In this document: positions 44,262 through 53,783 of the stretch, one piece after another | Position numbering within the stretch: the first letter of the stretch is position 1 | How the letters are laid out: every line of letters starts with the position of its first letter | Assembly: GCA_965249215.1 (NCBI GenBank) | Contig: CBDFLN010000002.1 | Span: 806,001-870,000, forward strand | Length of the DNA stretch: 64,000 bases | Direction: 5' to 3' | Source: G963667675 sp965249215 | GTDB lineage: Bacteria; Chloroflexota; Dehalococcoidia; Lucifugimonadales; UBA3495 | Position numbers and translations under genes: made by a program | The notes under the pieces: generated by a model | What the model saw: the letters and a program-made list of their open reading frames with translations, nothing else | The model's database searches: none | Told to the model about the DNA's origin: nothing

Positions 44262-45293
44262 ATGAAAGCAGTATTCATAGAGGAACACGGCGGCCCCGAG
44301 AAGCTCATCTACGGCGACCGGCCGGAGCCGGAGGCAGCCCCCGGCGAAATCATGCTCCGCGTCCGCGCCAGCGCCTTGAACCATCTCGACCTGCCTTTAC
44401 GGACAGGAGCCTATTACCGGGGGCCACTGCCGCGCATTCTCGGTTGCGACATCGCCGGGGAGGTTGTCACCGTCAGCCCCGCCGCCTCCACGTCGCTGCA
44501 ACCCGGCGACCGGGTCATCTTCAACAACCGCATCCCGTGCCGCACCTGCGAGGAGTGCCGCATGGGCAACGACCAGTGGTGTGCCAGCCAGAAACGGTTG
44601 GGAGTCGACCTGGACGGCGGCCATGCAGAGTACATCACCGCACCGGCCGCCAACGCCCACGTCATCCCAGAGTGGATGGACTTCACCGAGGCGGCCACCC
44701 TGCCCATCGCCGCCCACACGGCGTGGCACTGCATGGTCACCCAGGCGCAAGTCAAGCCGTGGGACGACGTCCTGGTCCAGGCGGCGGGCAGCGGCGTCGG
44801 CAGCATGGCCATACAGATTGCCAAAATGGTGGGAGCGCGGGTCATCACCACCGCCGGCAGCCAGTGGAAGTTGGACAAGGCGAAAGAGTGGGGCGCCGAT
44901 GAGGGCATCAACTACCGCGAGACTCCCAACTTCAGCGACCGGGTCAAGGAGTTCACCAACGGACGGGGGGTCGACCTGGTCTTCGACTGCGTCGGGGCCG
45001 ATGTCTGGGAGCAGAACCTGTTATCGTTGAAGGCCGGCGGACGCCTGGTGATAACGGGAGTGACCTCCGGCGCATCCGCCAGCTTGGACCTGACCCTACT
45101 GCAGGGCAAGCCTCTTCACCTAATGGGCAGCGGAGGGCGCAGCAACCGCACCTTCGCCGACTTTATGAAGGTAGTGCACCACGGGTCCCTGCGCGGCATA
45201 CCGGGCCGGGTGTTCCCGCTAAACGGGGTAGCCGCCGCCCACCAAGCCATGGAGGACCGGGACTTCTACGGCAAGATTGTCATAGAAAGCTAG
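44262..45293 (+). CDS. Zinc-dependent medium-chain alcohol dehydrogenase
   Basis: MDR-family oxidoreductase of 343 residues. The structural zinc loop shows CRTCEECRMGNDQWC, the catalytic segment NHLDLPLRTGAY and GCDIAGEVV, and the Rossmann motif AAGSGVGSMAIQ. Start ATG 44262 follows AAGGAGGA (44247-44254); the longer frame from 44184 has no ribosome site. It is divergent from pstS and could share the Pho box, though its function need not be phosphate-related. Substrate unknown. Confidence 0.92.
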   Translation: MKAVFIEEHGGPEKLIYGDRPEPEAAPGEIMLRVRASALNHLDLPLRTGAYYRGPLPRILGCDIAGEVVTVSPAASTSLQPGDRVIFNNRIPCRTCEECRMGNDQWCASQKRLGVDLDGGHAEYITAPAANAHVIPEWMDFTEAATLPIAAHTAWHCMVTQAQVKPWDDVLVQAAGSGVGSMAIQIAKMVGARVITTAGSQWKLDKAKEWGADEGINYRETPNFSDRVKEFTNGRGVDLVFDCVGADVWEQNLLSLKAGGRLVITGVTSGASASLDLTLLQGKPLHLMGSGGRSNRTFADFMKVVHHGSLRGIPGRVFPLNGVAAAHQAMEDRDFYGKIVIES

Positions 45294-45440
45294 GTCTTGG
45301 CCGGCCCTGCCGCGGAACCCGGCATGCCCAGGCCAGCTTCCCTAAGGGCGTCCCAGGCTCCAGATGCGGGCAGACCCCATAGACCGAGGTAGCGCCCTCT
45401 GCGCAATCTCCAAAGCAGCATAGAAATGGGTCATGCAATC

Positions 45441-45475
45441 CCCTCTCCCTTTGGGAGAGGGTTAGGGTGAGGGGG
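45441..45475. repeat. Palindromic repeat of a widespread intergenic type
   Basis: Perfect 9-bp stem CCCTCTCCC (45441-45449), loop TTT, GGGAGAGGG (45453-45461), followed by TTAGGGTGAGGGGG. This motif is familiar from intergenic DNA of many unrelated bacteria. It lies between the convergent dehydrogenase and phoR genes, where it could act as a transcription terminator for either. Confidence 0.75.
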
Positions 45476-45531
45476 ATACAACGGGCCATGCCAAGGTCTG
45501 CGGTGCGAGAGCAGGTTAGACTTCTACCCCG

Positions 45532-46791
45532 CTAGCCCTTGGGAATCCTGAAAGTAAACGTGGCGCCCTCTCCCTCCCGGCTCTGTACCGTGACCTCGCC
45601 TCCGTGCAGCTGCACGATGTGTTTGACTATAGCCAACCCCAGCCCCGTACCGCTGTCCCGCCGCGACCGGTCCGCCTTGTAGAAACGCTCGAATACGTGG
45701 GGCAGGTGTTCCGGCGCAATGCCCCGTCCCGTATTGCTTACATGCACCCGCACGCCGTCCCCGTCCTCTTCCGTCGCCAGAGCGATTCTTCCGGCGTCCG
45801 GGGTGAATTTCACCGCATTGTCCAGCAGGTTGACCAAGGCCTGGCGCAGCTTGTCCTGGTCGGCCATGACCGGCGGGACATTCTCGTCATGCTCCGCATC
45901 CACGGATATTCCCCTGGTTTCAGCCCGTACCGCAAAGCCCGCTATTACGTCGTCAAGCAATGGCCTGAGGTCAGTAGAATAAAGCTGCATGGGCTCCTGG
46001 CCGCTCTCTAACCGGGAAAGCTCCAGCAGGTCGCCGGCCATACTGATCATCCGCCCGACGTCCTCGTTGATGCGCCTGATGAAGTCCCGAGCAACCTCCG
46101 GTTCGGCCAAGGCCCCGTTCTCCAAGGTCTCCACTGCGGCCTTGACCGAGGCCAGCGGACTGCGAAGTTCATGAGAGACGTTGCTGATAAACTCCCGGCG
46201 AGTGGTATCCAGTTGCCGCAGGCGGGACAGGTCCTGAAGGGTCAGCAGCACGCCCGGAAGAGAGCTGCTGTCGGTAAGGGGCATCGCTACGGCGCTGAGG
46301 AACCGGCGCCGGGACAATTCCACTTCTCCGTACTGCGGTTCGCCCGTCTCGAAGGCCAGGGAAATCATCCGGTGCAACTCGTGGTTTCTGGACAACTCTA
46401 TGAACCGCCGCCCCTCCAGGTCCAGTCCTTCTATTTCCAGAAGTTCTTTGGCTATCGGGTTGAGAAGCTCGACTTCACCTTCGGGCCCGATCATCACCAC
46501 TCCATCCGCCATGACTTCCAGAACGGTTGACAGCCTGTTCCGCTCCGTCGACAGCTCCTGAATCGTCGTCTGGAGGGTCGCCGCCATCTGATTGAATGAC
46601 TCGGCTAGCTCCCGGGTTTTGTCCCTGGATATAGTAGACACTCTGTGGCACAGGTCTCCTTGAGCGATCCGCCGCACTCCCTCGGTGACCGAGCGGACGG
46701 AGCGGGACGTGCGTTGGGCCAAAAAGTAACCCAACAGCAAACAGAGGAGGGCTGCGCTGAGTCCAGACAAGGCAATGGTGACAACGTCCAC
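45532..46791 (-). CDS. phoR: Sensor histidine kinase PhoR
   Basis: Sensor kinase of 419 residues: one membrane helix (about 5-24), HAMP (about 25-80), a PAS domain (about 90-190), then the kinase core with FISNVSHELRSPLASVKAAV, NLLDNAVKFTP and GTGLGLAIVKHIV. It lacks an extracytoplasmic sensor, as expected where phosphate is sensed through the Pst transporter and PhoU. Follows phoB by about 54 bases. Assignment to PhoR rests on the pst-phoU neighbourhood and the domain layout. Confidence 0.9.
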   Translation of the reverse strand: MDVVTIALSGLSAALLCLLLGYFLAQRTSRSVRSVTEGVRRIAQGDLCHRVSTISRDKTRELAESFNQMAATLQTTIQELSTERNRLSTVLEVMADGVVMIGPEGEVELLNPIAKELLEIEGLDLEGRRFIELSRNHELHRMISLAFETGEPQYGEVELSRRRFLSAVAMPLTDSSSLPGVLLTLQDLSRLRQLDTTRREFISNVSHELRSPLASVKAAVETLENGALAEPEVARDFIRRINEDVGRMISMAGDLLELSRLESGQEPMQLYSTDLRPLLDDVIAGFAVRAETRGISVDAEHDENVPPVMADQDKLRQALVNLLDNAVKFTPDAGRIALATEEDGDGVRVHVSNTGRGIAPEHLPHVFERFYKADRSRRDSGTGLGLAIVKHIVQLHGGEVTVQSREGEGATFTFRIPKG

Positions 46792-46845
46792 TTTAGACTA
46801 CACCTGCGACATGAGGGCCGCGCTGCAACAGGGGCCGGGCCAACC

Positions 46846-47538
46846 TCATGCCTGAAACTTGTAACCCACACCTCGAATAGTGATAATCATCTGCGGACTG
46901 CTTGGGTCAGCCTCTATCTTTTCCCTTAGCCAACGGACGTGGACGTCGACGGTCCGGGCATCGCCGATGTAGTCCTGTTCCCACACCTGGTCCAGGATCT
47001 GGCGCCGGGTGTAGACCCTCCCTTTATTCGCCATCAGCAGGGCGAGAAGGTCGAACTCCCTGGGTTTCAGGTTGAGCTGCCGGCCCTCGAGGCTGACCAC
47101 GTGGCCCGCTGTGTCCAGTTCCAGGTCACCCGACCTGATGAGGCTTACGCCGGAGGATTCTGCGCGTCTGCCGCGGGACCGGCGCAGTATTGCCCGTACT
47201 CTCGAAAGCAATTCCCGCATACTGAAGGGCTTGACGACATAGTCATCGGCGCCCATCTCCAGTCCCACCACCCTGTCCACTTCCTCAGTTTTGGCCGTCA
47301 GCATCAGCACCGGCACGTCACTGGTCCGTCGTAGTAGCCGGCAGACCTCCAAGCCGTCCAAAGTCGGCAGCATGATGTCCAGGATAACCAGCGCCGGGTC
47401 CGCTTCCCGGGCGATCTCCAGCCCCTTCCCTCCGTCGGCGGCCGTAACTACCTGGTACCCCGCGTGTTCCAGGTTGTATTTCAGCGCTTCGAGAAGATTT
47501 TCCTCGTCTTCAACGATCAGGATCGTCTGTTCCAGCAA
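46846..47538 (-). CDS. phoB: Response regulator PhoB (OmpR family)
   Basis: Regulator of 230 residues. Receiver domain with DE at 11-12, D54 (VILDIMLPTLDG) and K104-region KPFSMRE, then an OmpR-type winged helix (FDLLALLMANKGRVYTRRQI, VHVRWLREKIE, IITIRGVGYKFQ). It precedes phoR on the same strand. It is expected to bind the five-site Pho box upstream of pstS; the receiver length and helix sequence match PhoB/PhoP. Confidence 0.92.
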   Translation of the reverse strand: MLEQTILIVEDEENLLEALKYNLEHAGYQVVTAADGGKGLEIAREADPALVILDIMLPTLDGLEVCRLLRRTSDVPVLMLTAKTEEVDRVVGLEMGADDYVVKPFSMRELLSRVRAILRRSRGRRAESSGVSLIRSGDLELDTAGHVVSLEGRQLNLKPREFDLLALLMANKGRVYTRRQILDQVWEQDYIGDARTVDVHVRWLREKIEADPSSPQMIITIRGVGYKFQA

Positions 47539-47711
47539 ATCGGACTCCGTAGTATGGCCTATTGGCCCCCATTATACAAAGTCCCGTAAGACCCGGCGGC
47601 AGGTGCCAGCCAACGCCGACGCCGCCGCCCGTAGCAAGTAGACATAATGTAGGCTCGAAACCGGGGCAAGCGTCGATGTGGGGCCTTCCGAGGCCGGCCC
47701 AAGAGGGAGGG

Positions 47712-50700
47712 TCAGCGGTCGTCTCGCCGTTCCTTGTGTTCCGTAACCACCACATGGCCTTGAGCGTCGCCGGTTCTGACAAACACAATTCGGCTCTTTT
47801 TGCCGCCGTGGATTTGAGGCTCCTGGGCCAGCTTACGTCGCAACAAGTCAATCGGCCCGCCCTCGGCGCACAGCGACTCCGGCAGGCCCAGCACGTTCAC
47901 CAGCAGCCGCCGGTCCAGTTCCGCCCGGGCCGGGTCCTCGTCTATCTGGTCGAAGGGCAAGAAACGAAGTTCCTGCATGGCATCGAAAGCCTCTATTGCC
48001 GCAACTTGCTGCTCCGCAGTTAACGTCCGCGTATCCAGCGCCGGGATGTTCGGGATTCCGGTAACAGTGGTGGTGCCGCGCCCCGATTGGGTCTTATTGG
48101 CCCTCCACCAATGCAGCAGCAGTCCCAGGGTGGAGTTGCACCACAGAGCAAAGGCGTGCTCGTGGTCGCGGTCCTCGAAGATGACCGACGGCCATGCCCT
48201 GCCACCGATGCAGGGGCGTTCGGTCATTGCAACGATGAGGGACTGGGAGTTGAACCGGAGTTCGCAGTTGTAGTGGGCGCGGGTGGCAGTGGCCCAGATT
48301 TGCGCCGCCTTGGTGTCCATATCCGATTTGATCTCGCCTTCAGCGTCAAGGTCTACGATCAACTGTCGCTCTCGCCTAGCGGCGTGAGACCAGATCATTG
48401 GGTACGTAGGGTATGGCGTCACTGGCGGCTGAATTCTCAAGAACGGACCGCGAGGCGTCCCATCGTAGGCGTCCTCGTCAATGTCTCTATGAACAGGCCC
48501 ACGGCCAGCCACTTCTCCAATTCGCGCAATAGGCAAATCAATTCCCTTTGCCCCAGGCTGGCCCAGTTGGATAAGTTTGCCGGCGGCCAGCGCAACAGCC
48601 GACTGAGCCAAGTCTGCGTCGGCTAGCCCGACGATGGGCCAGGGGCCCGATTCCGGCAACTCAGCGCGCCAAAGCTGACCGTAGGAAGAGTCGCCGATCC
48701 GCAAGCGAGCGAATCTTTCGGCATGCCATTGGCGGCCGACCGCTCCACTGCCAGCTAGTTCGAGTATTCCAGCCGCAAGCAGTTCCGCTTCACTCGCTGT
48801 GGAAGGGAATCTGTCCAATACCACGAAAGCCGCCAGGTTTCTGCCCTCGGCTTGACCATCGCTACTGCCTTTACGGGCCACCACCAAGCATTCCGCCATG
48901 CCGGTATAAGCGGAAAATGCGGCCTCATCGTCTTCCGCTCCTGCGATGGTGACGACAATGATTTCCCGGTACTCTGCGCGGCACCTTCTGCGGACGGCGT
49001 CCCAGGAAGCTCCGCTCAGAGCGCTAAGGGGAAGCACGAATGCCAAGACGCCATCGGAACGTATCTTCCGGTGGGCCAGTTCAACAAAGTGGGACGCCAT
49101 TCCGGCATTGTCGTTGGAGGGAGATCCCAGGGCCAGGCGTTGCACGGTGTCGGACATTACGGCTTGCACTTCGGGGGGAGTGTCAAACGCAGCATAAGGG
49201 GGTATAGGCACGTCCGCGTGCCCTGCCTCGTGGTTGGTTGGGCGGGTGAACGGCGGGTTCATTATCACGAGATCGAACTTGCCGTGGCCGACCCGTGAAA
49301 CCAGGTCCCGGACCTCCTCTGGTTTGCGGCCGCCGGAGGTTACTGCAGCGGCCTCTCCCAGCAGGCTCGGCTGCACGCTCTCCGCCAGAAGGTCCAAGGA
49401 GCCGACGGTCACCGCCTCCCTTGGTTTGCCGTTGCCCTTTCCATTGGCCTTTGGCGTGGTACGCAGGTAGCGGTTGCCGTAGGGCATGGTGAGGAGACAT
49501 TCGCCGTCAAAGGGGGTATCGGGATGGCTGCCGGCTAGCATTGCGGCAGTCAGATGTACAGCTATGTTCACCACGTCCAGGCCAACCAACCCGTGTTTCA
49601 TCATCGGCCCGTGCAGTTCCCGCGGGTCGCCGCCGTGGAGTTCGTGGAGGAGGGACAATCGCTGGTAGGCGGCGGACAGCAAGGTGCCGGTGCCGCATGC
49701 AAAGTCGCCAATTTGGAGGCTCGCCAGGGTCTCACTGTCGCCCCAATCGGCCCCCGATGGCGGGCGGGCGGCAGGTAAGGCCAGCCCGGCGAGAAGGGCA
49801 GCGGCCTCGGGTCGGGTGTAGTAGGTGGCCAGGAATTTCCGGTCGGCGATTAGCTTCTGGAATACAATGCCCGTGAGATCGTGGGACTGGGTAACTCCGC
49901 CAGCGACCAACTCGCTGGCGGATCGCCACAGCAGATTGAGCACTACGTTGCCGGTCGCCATGGGCAGGCGGCGCAACATCTCCTTCGCGGACCAGAAGAT
50001 GGGCCAATAGTTGACGGCCAGGATGCGCTCCCATTCCAGCCAGAGGTCGTCAGGGGCGAATAATCCGTCTCTGCGAAAGGACGCGGGCGGATGAACGGTG
50101 CGGACATCTCCGCCGACGCTCACCACCTCGAAATCTACTTGGGCCAGGGACTCGTGGAAGATGAGGGCGTTGGTTATCACCGTCATGGCCATCCGCCGGG
50201 TCTGGCCGTCTTCGTCGTCGTCTTGGCCCAACACGCGGCCAATGTCGCGCCCGCGGGCCCCGCCGTGGGGATGACGCCGAGTGAACTCGTTGGCGGCCCG
50301 GGCCACTCCGGTCTCTAACTCGTTGGCCAGGGCCTCGACGCGGGAGGCAGGTGCAGCGGCCCGGCGCACCAGCATGGCAAGGTCGAGCACGCCGCCACTT
50401 ATCCATCCGCTTTCGGGAAGGCGCTCCGGCGGTCCGTTGGGCTGGCGGGTGTAGAGGGCGTACTCCAGGGCGTCGGTGCGGCGTATGCCGTTGCGCAATC
50501 GCCTGCCGTCCAGATAGGTGAGCGGGTCTGGGTACACCAGGGCGACGGCAGTCTCGATAGCCCGCCCGCTGTCAGCGACGACGCGACCCAGGCGAGCGAT
50601 TGCGTCCTGCTGGGCGCTGGCGTGGTTAGCCCGTTCCGCCTCTATCACCACGGGCCAGCCGCTGGCGTCTTCAACGAGGATATCGGGTCGGCCGCCGCCT

Positions 50701-50810
50701 TCGAGGATGGAGCCTGTCTGCTCCGAGCGGGCCCGCCAACTGCGACGCAGCCCGTCCAGCACCTCGCCCAAGGCAACGTTCATCGTCTGTTCGTGGGTCG
50801 GGCCGGGCAT
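47712..50810 (-). CDS. N6 DNA methylase fused to a nuclease-like domain (type IIG-like)
   Basis: Single protein of 1032 residues. Residues 1-110 carry a PD-(D/E)xK-like pattern, D43 (RPDILV) and E57-A-E59 (VVIEAER), but the expected Lys is Glu. An N6-adenine methylase core follows: motif I FACGTGTLLSAAY near residue 370 and NPPFTRP near 517. The C-terminal 450 residues would include target recognition. No hsdS, hsdR or separate endonuclease lies beside it, so it is either a type IIG-like restriction-modification enzyme or an orphan methylase. Whether the N-terminus cuts DNA is unclear. It is flanked by housekeeping genes. Confidence 0.8.
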   Translation of the reverse strand: MPGPTHEQTMNVALGEVLDGLRRSWRARSEQTGSILEGGGRPDILVEDASGWPVVIEAERANHASAQQDAIARLGRVVADSGRAIETAVALVYPDPLTYLDGRRLRNGIRRTDALEYALYTRQPNGPPERLPESGWISGGVLDLAMLVRRAAAPASRVEALANELETGVARAANEFTRRHPHGGARGRDIGRVLGQDDDEDGQTRRMAMTVITNALIFHESLAQVDFEVVSVGGDVRTVHPPASFRRDGLFAPDDLWLEWERILAVNYWPIFWSAKEMLRRLPMATGNVVLNLLWRSASELVAGGVTQSHDLTGIVFQKLIADRKFLATYYTRPEAAALLAGLALPAARPPSGADWGDSETLASLQIGDFACGTGTLLSAAYQRLSLLHELHGGDPRELHGPMMKHGLVGLDVVNIAVHLTAAMLAGSHPDTPFDGECLLTMPYGNRYLRTTPKANGKGNGKPREAVTVGSLDLLAESVQPSLLGEAAAVTSGGRKPEEVRDLVSRVGHGKFDLVIMNPPFTRPTNHEAGHADVPIPPYAAFDTPPEVQAVMSDTVQRLALGSPSNDNAGMASHFVELAHRKIRSDGVLAFVLPLSALSGASWDAVRRRCRAEYREIIVVTIAGAEDDEAAFSAYTGMAECLVVARKGSSDGQAEGRNLAAFVVLDRFPSTASEAELLAAGILELAGSGAVGRQWHAERFARLRIGDSSYGQLWRAELPESGPWPIVGLADADLAQSAVALAAGKLIQLGQPGAKGIDLPIARIGEVAGRGPVHRDIDEDAYDGTPRGPFLRIQPPVTPYPTYPMIWSHAARRERQLIVDLDAEGEIKSDMDTKAAQIWATATRAHYNCELRFNSQSLIVAMTERPCIGGRAWPSVIFEDRDHEHAFALWCNSTLGLLLHWWRANKTQSGRGTTTVTGIPNIPALDTRTLTAEQQVAAIEAFDAMQELRFLPFDQIDEDPARAELDRRLLVNVLGLPESLCAEGGPIDLLRRKLAQEPQIHGGKKSRIVFVRTGDAQGHVVVTEHKERRDDR

Positions 50811-50901
50811 AACACTATCCTAAGAGCAGACCTGCCAGGTTTCAATAAGCAAATGTCACAACGACCGTGAAAGATAGAGCGGGTCAGCGCCGACACTAGC
50901 C

Positions 50902-51057
50902 TTAGTTAGGACGTCGGCTCCAAGCGGCGCCGAGCGCGACGCCCACGGCAACTCCTATTGCCACGCCAACGCCGACATTGCCAATTGCCGCGCCGATGCC
51001 TACGCCTGCTCCAGCTCCGATGGCGATGCCTACACCGAGGTATTTGTTTGCGCGCAC
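50902..51057 (-). CDS. Glycine-zipper small membrane protein
   Basis: A 51-residue protein, nearly all Gly/Ala/Val/Ile with G-x-G-x-x-x-G spacing (IGAGAGVGIGAAIGNVGVGV) after the basic start MRANKYLG and ending WSRRPN. Such glycine-zipper peptides form helices in the membrane. The start is GTG 51057 with GGAGGGG upstream. It lies between the methylase gene and tRNA-Ala. Function unknown. Confidence 0.6.
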   Translation of the reverse strand: MRANKYLGVGIAIGAGAGVGIGAAIGNVGVGVAIGVAVGVALGAAWSRRPN

Positions 51058-51165
51058 GCTTTTTCCCCTCCGTCGCGTATTGCTGCACCATGCCTCTGTT
51101 GAGTTAGACGACCTAGACTCCGCCGGATTCGTATGGAGCGACGGATTTCGCAGTTCACTAGGTCA

Positions 51166-51240
51166 TGGTGGAGGTGAGGGGAATCGAACCCCTGGCCCCC
51201 TGCGTGCAAAGCAGGTGCTCTCCCGCTGAGCTACACCCCC
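51166..51240 (-). tRNA. tRNA-Ala (anticodon TGC)
   Basis: The minus strand folds as a complete tRNA: acceptor GGGGGTG with CACCTCC, D arm GCTCAGCGGGAGAGC, anticodon stem CCTGC/GCAGG around TTTGCAC with anticodon TGC, T arm with TTCGATT. The gene encodes the CCA end (75 bases including CCA). An extended -10 (51287-51279) lies upstream. Confidence 0.97.
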
Positions 51241-51278
51241 ACGGCATTACGCGCAAAAAAAGAGGAACGCGTGCTTTG

Positions 51279-51287
51279 ATTATAACA
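51279..51287 (-). promoter_or_regulatory. Extended -10 promoter of tRNA-Ala
   Basis: On the minus strand TGT precedes a consensus TATAAT (51284-51279), forming TGTTATAAT. No strong -35 is needed for an extended -10. The box is about 38 bases upstream of the mature 5' end. Confidence 0.5.
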
Positions 51288-51335
51288 AGGGCAGGTTGGA
51301 CAGGTTGAAGGGCCGGGGCCCGAGCGTCAGGCGTG

Positions 51336-51602
51336 TCAGCGACCTTGCGTCGCAACAACCTTCTGCAGGTCGAAGCGGTACTCTTCTATCACAGGGTTAG
51401 CCAGCAGCTTGTCGCATATACCGGCAGCCACCTCGCGGGCCCGGGCCTGGTCGTTTTCATTGATCGTCACTTCCAAGTATTTGCCCACCCTGACGTCCTC
51501 CACCGAAACGAACCCCAGCTGTGTGAGACTGCCCAGAACAGTCTGCCCCTGGGGGTCGTTGACCGCCGGTTTGAGAGTGACGTATATCTTCGCCAGGTAC
51601 AT
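51336..51602 (-). CDS. purS: Phosphoribosylformylglycinamidine synthase subunit PurS
   Basis: Small subunit (88 residues) of the FGAM synthase complex PurSQL, which dimerises and bridges PurQ and PurL. YLAKIYVTLKPAVNDPQGQTV and the VRVGKYLEVTI core are diagnostic. purQ and purL are not in the window, so the complex is encoded elsewhere. It lies between the tRNA-Ala gene and the DUF3105 gene. Confidence 0.94.
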   Translation of the reverse strand: MYLAKIYVTLKPAVNDPQGQTVLGSLTQLGFVSVEDVRVGKYLEVTINENDQARAREVAAGICDKLLANPVIEEYRFDLQKVVATQGR

Positions 51603-51726
51603 CTGCTAGCCGCCCGGCTCAGAGAGCAATCTTGATGCCCCTGTGCCAAAACAAATCAATGCCGTGGCCCGCCGCCAAGCGTAGGCGCCGCAGCGCCAGC
51701 CCGCCGGTTCGCCGCGTTTGCCCAGG

Positions 51727-52413
51727 TTAACCCGTGACCCCGGTGACCCCGCAGGGAGCGCCGTTGGGGAACTCGGGACCCAACCTGCCGGCGTAGGCTT
51801 CAAAGAATCTCTCTATCCGCTCCTCGTCCACTCCCTGCATGGTGTCCAACACGCCCCAAGTCGAAAGCGCGACGGCGCCCTCGCCTATCTGGTCGTAGGA
51901 CCGGGTCACCGCCCAATCGGGCGCCAGGTCGAAGCCGTCCATGAAGTCCCGGAGCTGCTCCACGTCGGCCGGGTCAGGCAGGTTGTAGCTGACGACGATA
52001 TTGCCGTGCTCCAGGTTGTGGACGATCCGTTCGTCGGGCAGACCTTCCTCGTAGAAGCCGCAGCGGGCCCAGAAGTCCCAGTGCTCGCCCGACGTTGGAG
52101 GGATAGTGTTGTAGTCCACCATCTGTCCTTCCAGCACGTGGTCCCTGCTGGGCATTTCCTCTTGTAGGACTCCGATCCCTTCCTGGTACTCGGTGTAGCG
52201 TCCCAGCCCGGCTCCCTGGTTTCCGCCGCCGCCCAGGGGTATGCCCCCGATGGCGAATCCGGCTATCACCAGGACCGCGACAATGGCCGAGGCCGCCAGA
52301 TATAGCTTGTTGGTCTTTTTCCTACGAGGCCTGGCGTCTGCTAGTGAGCCCGCAGACCTGGCCCCCCTGGGAACGACTTGGCCGCCCCTCCGGCGGCGTC
52401 TCGATTCGGGCAA
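51727..52413 (-). CDS. DUF3105 membrane-anchored protein
   Basis: Protein of 228 residues with a basic N-terminus, one membrane helix (about 36-58) and an extracytoplasmic DUF3105 domain. The hallmark is YNTIPPTSGEHWDFWARCGFY...LPDERIVHNLEHGNIVVSYN. The TTG start at 52413 follows GGAGG nine bases before. It sits in the purine block but has no known purine role; such proteins are common in Actinobacteria and Chloroflexota. Confidence 0.85.
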   Translation of the reverse strand: MPESRRRRRGGQVVPRGARSAGSLADARPRRKKTNKLYLAASAIVAVLVIAGFAIGGIPLGGGGNQGAGLGRYTEYQEGIGVLQEEMPSRDHVLEGQMVDYNTIPPTSGEHWDFWARCGFYEEGLPDERIVHNLEHGNIVVSYNLPDPADVEQLRDFMDGFDLAPDWAVTRSYDQIGEGAVALSTWGVLDTMQGVDEERIERFFEAYAGRLGPEFPNGAPCGVTGVTG

Positions 52414-52472
52414 GTGAAGTTCCTCCGCCTATTTTATTGCTTGGGTCGTCCGTACGTGCAATAGCTGTCTCG

Positions 52473-53783
52473 TCACGCCGTGACCGGTGTCTCCAACAGC
52501 CCCAGCCGCCGGAAGGTGTCGTCGACGTAACGAGTATAGTAGCTGTAATCAAAGATTTCGTCGATTTGCTCCTTGGACAGGTACGCCAGGGCCTCGCCGT
52601 CGGATTTGACCAAGTCCCGGAAGTCCTGGCCCTTGTCCCAGCTGGTCGCTGCGTTCTTCTGCACTATCTTGTACGCGGCTTCCCGGGCAAGGCCCCGGTC
52701 CACCAGGGCCAGCAGAAGCCTCTGGCTGAAGATTACGCCGCGGCTGCTTTCCATGTTGGCCCACATCCTGTCCGGGAAGACCCTCAGGCCGCTGATGACC
52801 CGGTCGAAGATGCTCAGGATGTAGTCCAGCGCCAGGCAGGAGTCGGGAAAGACTATTCTCTCGGCGGAAGAATGGCTGATGTCCCGTTCGCCCCACAACG
52901 CCACGTTTTCCAATGCGGTGACGCTGTGGCCCCGAATCAGCCGGGCCAGTCCGCAGATGCGTTCCGTCAGTTCGGGATTTCGCTTGTGCGGCATGGCCGA
53001 CGATCCCGTCTGCCCCTGGCCGAACGGCTCCTCCACCTCGTGCAGCTCGGTGCGCTGCAGGGTGCGAATCTCGGTGGCGAACTTCTCCAACGACGCCGCG
53101 ATAAGGGCCAGCGTCATCACGAAGTGGGCATGCCGGTCCCGCTGCACTATCTGGTTCGACACCGGGTCCATCCGGAGACCCAGGCGCTCGCCGGCCCGCT
53201 CTTCCACCGACGGCGGCACGGTGGCGTGGGTGCCCACCGCTCCCGAAATCTTGCCCACCCGAACGCTTTCCAACGCCTCCACCAATCTTGCTCGCTGACG
53301 CCGCAACTCCTCCCACCACAGCGCCAGCTTCAGCCCAAATGTAATGGGTTCGGCGTGAACGCCGTGGGTGCGCCCCATCATGATCGTGTCTTTGTGTTCC
53401 ACGGCCCGGGCCTGTAGCGACTTCAATACGTCGTCCAGGTCTTGCAAGAGCAGGGTCCCGGCCTCCGTCAGCTGGAGGCCTGTGGCGGTATCCAGGACGT
53501 CCGACGACGTGAGCCCCAGGTGCAGCCACCGGCCCTCGGGCCCCAGTCCTTCGGTGACGGAGGTGAGGAAGGCCGTCACGTCGTGGCGGGTCTGCTCGAA
53601 TACTTCCATCATGCGGGCGTGGTTGTATTCGGCCCGCCGCAACCTGGCCATGTCCTCCTCCGGGATCACCCCCTCGTCCGTCCACGCCTCACACGCAGCC
53701 AGCTCCACGTCGAGCCACTTTTGGTACTTGTTCTCGTCCGACCACACCTTCTTCATGGCCGGCCTGGAATACCTTTCAATCAC
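52473..53783 (-). CDS. purB: Adenylosuccinate lyase
   Basis: Fumarase-superfamily lyase of 436 residues that converts SAICAR to AICAR and adenylosuccinate to AMP. The flexible-loop signature GSSAMPHKRNPELTERI is intact, and MIERYSRPAMKKVWSDENKYQKW is the typical PurB start. ATG 53783 overlaps the upstream HAD phosphatase gene by 4 bases. Confidence 0.97.
   Translation of the reverse strand: MIERYSRPAMKKVWSDENKYQKWLDVELAACEAWTDEGVIPEEDMARLRRAEYNHARMMEVFEQTRHDVTAFLTSVTEGLGPEGRWLHLGLTSSDVLDTATGLQLTEAGTLLLQDLDDVLKSLQARAVEHKDTIMMGRTHGVHAEPITFGLKLALWWEELRRQRARLVEALESVRVGKISGAVGTHATVPPSVEERAGERLGLRMDPVSNQIVQRDRHAHFVMTLALIAASLEKFATEIRTLQRTELHEVEEPFGQGQTGSSAMPHKRNPELTERICGLARLIRGHSVTALENVALWGERDISHSSAERIVFPDSCLALDYILSIFDRVISGLRVFPDRMWANMESSRGVIFSQRLLLALVDRGLAREAAYKIVQKNAATSWDKGQDFRDLVKSDGEALAYLSKEQIDEIFDYSYYTRYVDDTFRRLGLLETPVTA

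Noticed and set aside
52549..53685. 378-codon minus-strand frame
   Set aside because: An alternative frame within purB, Gly/Arg-rich, without motifs.
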